Shown here piece by piece: positions 48,401 through 60,400 of a stretch of 64,000 bases of DNA (within the stretch, counting starts at the first letter, position 1; each line of letters begins with the position of its first letter). The notes under the pieces are model-generated. The model had not been told where the DNA came from. It saw nothing but the letters and a program-made list of their open reading frames with translations, and made no database searches. The stretch spans positions 4,263,301-4,327,300 of the forward strand of contig KL647290.1 of NCBI GenBank assembly GCA_000727475.1, in the 5' to 3' direction. The stretch comes from Sarcocystis neurona. Its lineage: Eukaryota; Apicomplexa; Conoidasida; Eucoccidiorida; Sarcocystidae. A program made the position numbers and the translations under genes.

Positions 48401-51400
48401 CCAGTTGTGGGACTGCTTTATTGCCGACCAGGGCGTGCCACGCATCGTCTATCTACGCGTCAACGCCTCCACCGGAGATCTCACCTTCGTCACAGAATAC
48501 GTCGGCGAAGGCACCAAGGACGGGGTCGACACCCGTCTCGAAGTCCCCACACATGTCGTGGCGCACTACTACGCTGGGAAAATGCTCATCTACACCGCAG
48601 AGGTACGCCTACGCACAGCACGCGGTCGTGGTGGCATGCACGACCGCATGCCACCTACGGCTCTCTGCGTGGATGTGCCGACTGTGGGATGCCACTCACC
48701 AACAGCAAACGCCACAGCAACGACCTCTGTGTGTGCGCGTGCGGACGTACGTGGAGAGAGGATGCGTCACTTCAAGAGCAGGACTGGATGCTGCAGACAA
48801 GCTCTGTGTTGTGCTTAGCGATGTAGGGCTTCATGTGCCACGCAGGAACAGCAGCAGCGCACCTGATCAAAAAGATACACGTCGGTCTCCCCACGTAGAG
48901 TAGATGTGTAGGGTGGCTGGTGTAATGCAGCAGGGAAACGCTTCCCTTTGGCAGGCGTTCATGAGCAATATGTGTAATCAGTATACTTTACTAGACGAAG
49001 ACTACATCCCTTAAGTTTGCAACACGCGCACGCTTCCCCACAGGCCGTAGTGCCGTAAGCCCAGGCACACGGAATGAGAAAAACATCGTCGCATGCGAAA
49101 CCTCGCCGGACAGGATACTTGTGTGACCAGCCCAGGTAAGATGCAACAGCAGGGCGCTACATTATAACCGTGACATTCACACACCCGCGCGCGAGTGCCG
49201 CGTCTGGATATAAGTGGCCGTGTGAGGGAGACGAGAGGTCACACTCGCGCTGACTGATGTACAGCTACGTCCGTCTGTACACACACGCGAAAACATACAT
49301 GTTTGTGCAGTTCGACTCCCCTGCTCGCGTCTCACGGGTGTGCTAGCAGACGGCAGGTTGCTACAACAGGCAACAACAGGATTCGTGCTGTTGACCCGAG
49401 TAATGCGTATACGGTCTTTGTATCTCCATCTGCACGCGTGCGTACTGCGCACGTGAGCAGAGGTGCTGAGCCAGATCTGTTTCAGATACACGCACGCGGA
49501 TGCCTCAAGCATCGTTCTATGTGCCGCCTACTTTGGGCGAGAAAGCCGTTTCCTTTGCAATCGAAGAGAAATGCCCTACTCTCGACAACGGGAGGGACAG
49601 GGCCACATCTAAGTCGTACGCGTGCAGACATGCCTGGGCGTGGATACGAACCAGCAGCTTGTACGGCTGATACTAGGCATCTGTGAGTACAGTGTCGTTG
49701 CAGATGCGAAGGGGAGTTCGTACATTGCACAGCACGCGAGGGGGGGAAAGGCCAGCGTGAACGGAGAAGAACACTTTCTCGTCGTTTTCTCCTTCTCTAG
49801 TTAAGAAGACTCCAGGGGGGTCTGCGTTTGCACACCTGTCATTCTTTGCACTCAAGCGCTGCGCCTGCGCAAACCCTATTGCAGCCACTTTTAGCACACT
49901 CTTCGGAGAGCGAGAAAACAAGCTCGCGACTTCTAACTTGCAAGTGCAAGTCTCTAGCAGCGTCTCGTCGTGCAGGCAGGAACACGGTTTTGCTTCTGTG
50001 GCTTCCTGCTACTTGCATAAAGACGTGCTTTACACACTCGTGTGGGCCCTCGCGTTGAGGCTGCGCGTGGGTGCCACCAGGTTGGCTGCTTCCTCGTCGA
50101 AGCTCGGATGGCTTCAGTGCTGGGGTTGTACATTTGCTTGAGACTTGCGTCGCGGCTCTGTGCACGTGTATTTCGCTTCCCCTTACTAACAGAAGCAACC
50201 TGATTTCTCTGATAATGTGCCACTGTTGGATTTTTTATTTTCTTCCACGGCAGTCACAAGACGTCTGCGTCTCATCAGAACTACGGTTGCTCTCCCTTTC
50301 TCCGTTTTCCCGTTGGAGTGCTTCTTCCTTTGGTCGTGAAGTACTTGAATTTACTTTGTTTCACAGCCACGTTAGTGGAGCCTTTTCCTACCTGAGGGAT
50401 TTTTTTTCCTCTCGTTGTCCTCTCTTTGTAGGGTTCACACTTTGCTGCGGGTCCCTTGCTAACCTGTCTTCCTGCTCGCCTGCGGAGAGGCATCTGTGCT
50501 TCGTGCATGTGTCACAGTGCCGCAGTACTGCTACATTGTTTCCGTTGTGACGGAAAGGAAAACAGGTCTTTCTGCTTCGCACCTTCTCACCTTTTACTTT
50601 ACTCTGAGGTCTGTAGCGGTTTGCCCTAGCCGCCCACGTAGAAAGCTTCTTGTTGCGCTTGATTTTTCGCCGAGGGTGCAGCTTCGTGCGTACCTTTGCG
50701 CTTGGTGTCTGCGTGACGCAGGAGAAGAGTCCGTTTCCCCTGCTGTTGACGAAGGACGACGAGGAAGATAGTGTGCATTTCTACGCGTATCTGACGCAAA
50801 ACACCGAAGGCTTTAGCACTGTGGATCACCTCAGTTTGCTTGACCTTTCAAGCGTTGCGGACTCGCTGGAGAACATCTGGTTGGCGAGTGTGCGAAGCGA
50901 CTGGAAGGGGCCGCATCTGCAGGTTGTATCCCTAGACTCGACAGCGACAGTGGCGAATTTCAGGTACTACCCACACGAGTGGTACGCTGTGGGGGAAACG
51001 CACACATTAGAACCGAGCGTGATCGGCCTCGGAAGCTTGAAAGGCGTGAGAAGCTTCTTACTCGGCACGGACGTCCCCAACACCGCGTATGTGTCGTCTA
51101 TTGTCACCGTGGACGAGCACACAGGCACCGTGAAGCTCGCCATTCGCAGTATCCAGCGGATGGAGGTGGAGGTTCAGGTGGTGGCCGTGGGCATAGTAAG
51201 CCAGCTGAAGTCCACGTTCAGTTTCAAAGTGGCCTGCAAAGACGGCTATTTCGCGAGTCTCGGCATGTGCACCAAATGCCCCGCCGGCACGTACAACTCT
51301 CTAACTCTCATCAAAGCGGAGCCGCGCGACCGCTGGGCCCGCTGTCAAGACTGCAAGGAACACCACACTACTGTCGCCGAGGGGTCCGTCAGTGTCGAGC

Positions 51401-54400
51401 AATGTCAGTGCCAGAAGGGCTACCACAGAGAGGAGGGGGTCGCCAACGCGGTCTGTGAACCTTGTCCTGCTGGTAAGCGCCACCGTCGGTCGCTCCTGTG
51501 TCTGGGTAGAGACTGAGAAGCACCAGCGATGCGTCGCTGTGGATCATCAAGCGCGGTGCAAGACAGGCACGGGCTCCAAGTGCAAAATGCAGTGCCCTGC
51601 AGTCGTTTCCGAGGGGTAAGGTGGCATTGGCCAGCCTTGTCGTGTGACTTTCAGGTTTCTTTGAGGGAATATACGGGCTTCATGCCCGCCGCAGACACAC
51701 AAAAATGCGGGCTTGCATGGATGAGTGACTCTCTCCATATATATATATATCTATGTATATACCTATCTACGCGTACTGAGAGAGGGAGAGAGAGAGAGGA
51801 AAAAGGTCTTGAGAAAGAGAGACCGAGGCCGAGTGAGACACAAGCGTGTACGCACAGCGAAGTAAGTGCACCAGGCCTGGTAATAAAAAGCGGTGCTTCT
51901 TCTACGGTGAAGGATGTCAGCCTACACATACATATATATATATATGTATATGTATATGTATATGTATATATACTCACACGTATGTTGGAGACGAGACGTT
52001 TATGTGCCGATCAATGTCCTGCACGAAAAGGTACCAGGGCACCCGTCGAGCGTGGCGCAGGGTGCGGACTTTGCGCGGCTCCTGAGGTGACCACATTAAG
52101 AGTGAACATTTATGTGTGAGTGCTAGAGGACGTGTGCGCATATATGCATGTATACGTGTATGTGCACATACATATGTATATCTGTGTCTCTCTGTCTCTC
52201 TCTCTATACGTATATATTTATAATGCTATATACGCCTCTAGATATTCGCGTAGCGACGAGTGCAGCTGCACAGACAGCTAGCGTGAGGAAGAAAGCGCCT
52301 CGTGAGTGCAACTTGCGGAGAAAGCGACTGCCTTCATGCATAGGTGTGTACCTGCACGTAGAGACCCTCTTATAAAATCAGATCTACACTTGCGCACACA
52401 CCTCTGCGTTGAGGTGCAGGTACGTAATATGGTGCTGTCTGTGGGAAGCTTCGTTCACGTTCGCGCTCAGATGCAACACGGATTGCTCCTGTGCACCCGC
52501 AGTGGAAGGTACGAAGGTGGCTCGATCAAGAGGAGCGTGTGACTCACCTGTGCAGACACACTCATCTCTGGATGCATACAGGCAACTACAAACCTACACA
52601 GAGATCTCTTCGTCTTGCGTAGGAAACTGTATACGGCTCCGCGCTCTTATTACCTACGGATGCCTGTGTAGGGACGTCCGCACGCGTGGCTGGTGTGCTA
52701 AACACATTCGTACATACCCATATCGAGACATACAGTCCATCTGTGCTGCGTTGATTCTGTGGGTAGGCGGAGTGTAGAGAACTGTAGATCAGTGTGCCGC
52801 CTTGATGGAGTTTGGACAGAGGTTGCAGCATCAGATGTGCGGCAGCATAGCCTTGCACGAAGAAAGAAGAACGTCTCTCTGTCTGCGATGGCCAGGCTGA
52901 CCGTGAGTACGCCTGATATGTATCTCAGGCGCATTGAAGACTGCCGGAAATACGTGTGTATGTACACGTGTACGTGTGTGTGCTTATAGTCGTGAATGAA
53001 CACGTGTATACTTGTCCACATACAACTCTTGATGCAGCTAGTCCAATTATGTCTGCATAAGTGTTAATTTACGTGTGGATGTACACCCGTGTATAAATGT
53101 TTCGAAGGACAGTTGCGTGTGGGAAAGGACACTGAACAGCTGTGCAGCGGAGTGCAGCAGCACTGATCATGTCCGTGCTATTTCGATTCGAAACCTGTCT
53201 TAGATTTCGAGATAGAGACGTCAAGTGTAAGCGTTTGCCTTTCGTAGCTTGTGGTTGCTTTCAAGAGAAGAATGATTCGCCTGAGGGAGTGCTCTTTGTC
53301 GTCTGTTTGTACCTCTGCAAGGCTGCTGGAGTGGAATGGGCATATGTAGTGCTCGTCCTATGTTGCGGCTTTATCAAAGGCTGCGCAAGGAAACGCGACG
53401 AGAGATAGGAGGAGGTTCTTTTTTTTGTTTGCAGTCTTCAGATGAGCATATGGCGTGACGCACCTGCTACTTTGACCTCTTGCCAAACGTCGTCTACCGA
53501 AGCACAGCTGACGCTTTGTGAGAGTCGTCTTTGCACCTGAACCAAGCGGATGTCCGTATACGTTGTCTTGCAGATACCCGGACAGCTCCTATCTCTTGTG
53601 GCTAGCCTGCTGAGAGTCGTTACGAAGATGCGAGGGTGTTCCTTGATGGCTTAAGCCGCGTCCTTTGGTACATCCGCTTTTTCGATGCATTCGCTCTCTG
53701 CGAAAAGGTTGTTGCTCCACACAGGCACCTGGAAACACACTGTGGCCAACACTGGGTGCCTGGGTCCCTCTTGTCCGCCCCACTCGAGCACTACGGTGGT
53801 CGGCGCTACCACCCCGGAGGAGAGACGCTGCGAGTGGTGAGTACTACCTTGTTCTTTTCCCTAAGCTACTGACTTGCGCTACTTGCGGTCGTCAGGTTCT
53901 ACGTTCTGTAGACACGTGGATACACGGAGGGACATCTGCGGCTATAAACGTACACATATGAAGTAACAAAGGAGTCTGACTGTCTATCAATATAGCTTGT
54001 ACGTACGCCTATGCATTATATATGTGTATGTGTACATATACCTCTGCGTACATATGTGCAGGTTTATCCACATCGTAGGACACATCCACGTGACGTAGGC
54101 GCGTACACAAAGCTGTACTGATCAGCTTTTTACACGTGTGTGCCTCCATCCAGATCTGCAGGCGTCTGCACACCTACTCGTACCTGGATAAATTTCACAT
54201 GTACGTAGGTACATACAAACACAGGTACAAGCCCACATGTAAGTATGTAACGTACGTACCTACAAACGTTTATGTGCACATTACCGGGTGAGCTGCGAAG
54301 CGGTCAGCCTCTGGTGACAAAGGTGAGAAGTTCAGACTATTGTTTCATACAAGTCTTTCAGTGAATCACTGCGGGTTTCAGACTATTGTTTCATACAAGT

Positions 54401-57400
54401 CTTTCAGTGAGTCACTGCGGAACATAGGGATTTGCGTGCGACCAACTGTAAACGAATGGTGTTGGCGCTTCCCTGCATGTTTCGGAGGAGGGGCAAGTGT
54501 CTACATCCGCTCATACGTGTGCTTGGAATAAAGTGCACGTCTTTCCTCTTTCACTGTGTGGCACCGGGCGGAATGGGACACGCAGCTGTATGGGAAGCGT
54601 GTAACTCTACCTGGAGTGATCACTGTTTACATACGCGGACACGTCTATATACAGCTGATAACACAGCTTGTATATTGCGAGTGAACTTCTCTACGAGGCG
54701 TGAGTATCTCGTCTGTTGCGTTGTAAGCGCTTTGCGTGGATGTTTCTGGTGTTATTCTCCGCTGTGTTCTGCCCGCTCGCCACGACGCGCTGGGCAAGAC
54801 ACGCGTTTCTTCCCAAGTGGAGACAGGCTGAATGCCAGTACTTGCACATGTATATCTGTGTCATAGACACATCTTTCTAATTTTGAGGGACAACCAGTGC
54901 GTTTTTTCGTCCAGTAACAGACGTGTTTCTTCGTCCGCAGCCGGACTCGCCATCAGTGTATGTGCAGAAATTCCGCCGGTTCTGTCCCCTTTCGCGGCAT
55001 AGCTGGAGACGCGTGCGCTGTCTTCCCAGGCCTCGCGTTCAAAGAAGGAGGCACGTGTGCATTACGAGCGAGACGTGAGGACGCGATACACATTCCGTCA
55101 TTTAGAAAGTATACTTACCACATGCACAGTCACCGACGTTTATTTTACAATACAAAACAGCTGAGAGTCGCGGTCAGGCGCGCTGCGTGTCTTGTGCTGG
55201 ATGTCAGTGAGCCGGGATACTACTTCGTGGGCGACAGCCTGCAGAACCAGGAGTGTCGAAAAGCGGAAACTGGGTTTTATTCGCTTGGGGGCTTTAATGC
55301 GGCTCGACTGCCTTGTCCAATGAATACGAGCACAAACGTCGTTGAGGGGCGCGAGGAGGTGGCCTCTTCTCTCGCGGCTTGTATCTGCGAAGCGGGATTT
55401 ACCGCGGCCTCTGCGGAGCGACTGGGCGATCCGGACTCTGCGGAGTCGCGTTTGATGAAGTGGCTCACTGCCAATCCGGTGTATGCGACTCTGCAGCCGT
55501 GGCAAGTTTGTGTCCGTTGTCCGCGACACATGTACAAAGACACACTCGGACCTCAGGCGTGCACGCCCTGTCCAGCGCACTCCTTTGCATCGGTGGAGGG
55601 GGCGGGGTCCAAGAGTTACTGCGACATGTGCAGCCCGGGTTACTATCAAACAGGCAACATCGACTTGCCCTGCGCTGAGTGCCCCAAGGACCATTTCTGC
55701 GTTGGTTCGGAGACTGCTCTAACGGGACTCGCCGTGTACGGTGGCAAAAAAATTCCGTGTCCCGCGAACTCAGAGACCGTGCCACCCAACAACGAAAACG
55801 ACCACCCTTTCAAATGCATGTACGTTGCAGACAGTGGTGACGCGTGGACAGCCTGCAGGGCACAGCGGACTGATCCACACGCGTGTGTGCATTCAACTAC
55901 GTACTCACGCACAGACGTGCGTGTGTGCATTCTCTGTCTACTTGTGTATGCGTATTTGTGTACACGTATGTAGTGTGCAGAGGGTGGCGTGTGCGCAGGT
56001 ATTGTTTTACGATATTTTGGGAATGGCCTAGTAAGGTAGTTACGCATGAACCAAGAAGCGCTTGTTGCCGACGACAGGAACGATTCTCACTACTTAGCGT
56101 AGCTTATAAAACCCGTTGTTCTTCCTGCTTCCATATCAGAACACTTTCACGATACCTGGTCGTGAAAAGCTGGCTGGACATGTTCACGCCGCATCTGGAA
56201 AGTTTTCTGAGCCACAGTCAGATAAGTTGATGACGCTCATATGAGTACCAGAGTTGTATAGGGGCGGTGGGGCGACGTGACAGCCCTACCGGCTCCCGCA
56301 TCTGACATAGCCTGCAACTGTGTGGGAGCCGTCTAATTGACGCCGCCGTCCCGTGCGTCTCCTTGCACGTGATGCCCTCCATCTCCGCAGATTGCTGCCC
56401 AAAACTTCGCGACCAGGCCCACCTCGTGTAAGGGGGTCTGCACGGGCGTATGTTCACTGGCGTCCGGCTTATCAGCTGCATCTTCTGTTTTCTTCGAAAG
56501 GCGCAGTACGTGTATAGTGTCGTTAATCTCCGTGGCGTAGGGAATCCTGTAAATGCTGTTTAGTTTCTGCTCTTCCGTGCGCTACAGGTGTCAGCCGGGG
56601 TACGTGTTCGACTACATTGACGTGTCTTCGTCTATGGTTGTGTGTACGCCCACGCGTGTCGGCGAGTACAAAGACATCATTTCCAATGTCCATGGGGTGA
56701 AGTGCCCGGCCGAGAGTTCCACCCGTACCACGGGTTCGGTGTCCCTAGAAGACTGCATCTGCACAGTCGGACATTACTTCGACGAAGATACGTATATGTG
56801 TAAGGTGAGTCTGGGGAAACGGATGTGACAGGCCGGTTAGTTTCCTGGATGTGTGGTTTCCACCAAGTTTGCAGGAGGCTCTGCAACGACGTCAGTTCCA
56901 CAAGGAGTCATGTGGACGGTGGTATGTCCGCACGGCATGTGACGATGCTGCGGCGGTGGTACTGACGGGTGTGCGACCGCAGATTTCGACACGTTTGTCA
57001 CTTGCATGCGTAGTAGCGAGTTTACTCGTAGCTGGCGGATAGTGAACATCATATGAGTGCGATGGAGAGTTAAGTGGCTAGGTGAATTTCAATTGGAATG
57101 CGTGCGATTTTCATAGGTAGGTGCGCGACGGTGTCTTCTGCCTTGACAAGGGTCAGCCTACCTGCGAAAATTTTCGTGTACGCGCAAGTGGTATGGGTGC
57201 GACGGCAGGTTAGCCTAAGAGAGGCCTATGACTCCAGCGTTGCTTTCCGAAGTGAAGGGACGATGTGTTTTGTACGTTGTAGAGTCTATCGAAACGCTCG
57301 TGACGCGAAACGTGCCCACGCAAGGAATGTTGCCGCTTCTGCGCAGTGTGTTATCCAGCGCCACTCATGCGCGGGGGCTACGCAGCCCGGCTCGGTCGCC

Positions 57401-60400
57401 CATTTCTAGAGACGAAACGAGCCGACAAGTGCCATGAGAGCCATTTCGATGAAATTCGATATTGGCGAGGCACAGCTGGACACGTTAGGGGCAAAAGGGC
57501 GCACGTATTCGAAACAGCACAACCGTTCAACGCAGCACAAAATTATGGTGTAACCGCAGATCCAAACGGCACCACGCTGGAACCGTGTTGAGGCACGACT
57601 CTCAAGAGTAATGGCCATCCACTGAAGACGTGTGCGTCTGTACGTACACGTATACGCATACACGCATATAGGCATACACAAATATAGCTTGGGGATGCTC
57701 ACCAATTGCGTTGAGGACCTTTGTCACGGCAGCTCTAGACAAATTCGTCAGTCCTGTGTCACGTGTGCTCCTGTGCACTAAGCAGGGGGAATCAGACTGT
57801 GACGTGTGGACGTCCGTGTTTGTGTGTGTGTGTGTGGGTGTGTGTGTGTGTCCCCGTGCCCCGCCTCTGCTATTAGCCCTGCCCGGTTGGATATTACTGC
57901 CCCGGCGGTCGCAACCCAGATACAGGCGAGCATACCGGGGCACTTATGTGTCCACCAGAAACGAATACGACGGGGAAACGGAGCGCATCTATAGCCGACT
58001 GTTTGTGTGACAAGGGGTTTTATCGCTTCAGCTTGCAGGTGAATCCCGGCGAGACTGTCGTGTGTCGGCCCTGCCCGGCGAACACTTACAAAGGCTGGGT
58101 GGGCAACGATGCGTGTAAGACCTGCAGCGAAAACTCGGGCACAGAAGAAACTGGAGCTAATTCAGCTGCGCAGTGTCTCTGCACAAGGGGGTACTACTAC
58201 GACGTGAAGCTGGCAGAATGCGTCGCGTGCAGTGATCCGTTGAAGTATTGCCCTGGAGGCCAAGTGGACTGCGAGCCCAGCGATCCTGATTGTGTCAACG
58301 GGAAGAAACCAGGGCAGCCTCAACCCTGCCCTGAACATACGCGCATCACTCCAGGATACGACACGCCCTGGTCCCTCGACGACTGTAAGAGCGGCTACCG
58401 GAAACAAGCGAACGGTTTTGCACTTACGCAGATATGTGCACGTGCAGATTAAAAATTTGTGTAGACGTTGTACAGCGAGATTTTGTGAGTATGGCTAGCC
58501 GGCCGTGTGTTCAGGAAGGAGTCAAAGTGCGGGATGGTATGGGGAAAGAGGAGAAGCAAGATTTCCATCGTTTCGAGAATGCTTGCATGTTCGTACCGTA
58601 CACTTGTACTGCCGTCCTGTTTTTGTACGTGTGCGTAGACGTGCAGTGAGAGTTGCCTTGCGAGAACCAAGCGTCGTTGAGGCTGCACCAAAATGTCTGT
58701 CTTCTTTCTTGTTCGCGGTTAACGATGGTGACACACGTCGTACAGCTGTTCGGGAGCGGAGCTTGGAAACTTTGATATTTCAGGGTGTCGTGGAAGCCAG
58801 CAAAATCTACGGTATACCAACAGTGTCTGCTTGGATCACCACGTCCCACTGTGCTTCAATGTCGTGATACACAAGACAGTTCACGGTTTCTTTTTCCTCA
58901 GTCACACTGTGTACCTCGTCGTGCCGCACTGCTGTGGCATAACGCGGTCCCACTGGCGTTTCACACGGACCTCGGGCAGCGACATCCACATGACCTTGTG
59001 TAGAAGCGTTTGTGGAAGAAGAGGATTTGGTGTGACGGGTAGAAGTGCTTACTGATGCTCGCACTGGAGTACACCGTTTTGGAAAGCAGCCCCAATGACG
59101 TCAAGTACAGTGCACTGCTGCAAGCGATTGCTTTCTACGGGGGAGGCACGGTGATATACCCGGAAGACAGAAGCCGGAGGTTCTGGTTTTTATAAATCAT
59201 CGAGTCCGTGTGCAGACACTTATCCTTTCTAGCTCGTCAGTACAGTGGCTAGCACACATGAGATCTGACCTGTCCTTACGTTTTTGCAGGCAAGTGTGAC
59301 CGCGGCTTTGCGTACAAGGGAGGGGACGCACTTGTCGGTGCGAAGAGGTGTGAGGCGTGCGCTCCCGGCACGTACAAGTCATCGGTGCAGGATTCCAATT
59401 GTAATGGGTTGTGTGGCACCTCTTCCACGAGTTTGCCGGGGGCGAAGACTCAGTCGCAGTGTTTTTGCGAAGAGGGGACGTACTTTGCAGCAGATGCCTG
59501 CCACGTGTGTCCCGTGGGGGCCATATGTCATGGTGGATTACTGGAGGAAGCGCAGGCAAAGCTGAAGGAAGACCCCAGTTTCACAGCCATTACCTCAGCG
59601 TATCACGTCAAACCGTTTGCAGAAGCCGGGTATTTTCTGGATAAGTTACGAGAGGAACTGGAGTCACCTACAGACTGGCAGTTTACCCAGTGCCCCATTC
59701 GCAATGCATGCTTACTTCACGGTGTCTGCTCGGAGACCATGACTGAGTACTTATGCAGCGAGTGTAAGTACGGCTATACCAATACATTTACCAAAGGCGA
59801 CATCTGTACAGCGTGTCCCTCGATGGCCTGGAATATCTCGTTTATATTCGGCTATTACCTCGCCTCCTTGATGTTCAATATCGTGATGACTTACATGAAC
59901 GTTGCCGCAGGCTTCAACAGACGATCCATTCATTCCATTGTGATCAAGATCGCGTCCAACTACTTGACATGTATATCTGTTCTGGGAGTCGTAGACATGA
60001 ACAACATTGGATTCCCTTCCTGGGTTACGAATCTCACGACGAGCGTGGCTGAACAGGTTGCAGCAAAGCAGCGCTCCAGGTGGATGTCTGTGGACTGCTT
60101 GCTGCGTGAAGGTTTTGACCTGAGTTTCTCGGACTCATTTTTCTACACGATGCTCTTTTATACCTTGGTGCCTATCGCCCTTCCCATTCTCGTCACTATA
60201 ATTATGTTCATCATCGTGCAACGAGTGCACGTACGGTATCGAAAGTCCATTCAGAGGAAGTTGGATCTTTTAAGGCAGACTGAGCAGTACGGGCTATTCA
60301 CGCTGAACCAACAGCTGAGGGAAAAGTTCGAGGAAGACCGACTTTTCATGATATTTCGCTACATTCCCCTGCCTGAGGAATCCCGATTCAAGCGGTTCAA

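Noticed and set aside
49625..49684. Short plus-strand exon TCLGVDTNQQLVRLILGI
   Set aside because: Looks plausible but exons 7 and 8 already join in phase 0, and the piece does not keep phase 0 at its donor.
51985..52090. Cys-containing peptide (RRLCADQCPARKG...GAGCGLCAAPE) as a CRMP exon
   Set aside because: Exon 8 (phase 1) joins exon 9 exactly and completes a CPAGT repeat; this piece has no suitable acceptor and would break the phase.
53142..53408. 88-codon plus frame with hydrophobic end
   Set aside because: Lies in CRMP intron 8 without a fitting splice phase or Cys pattern.
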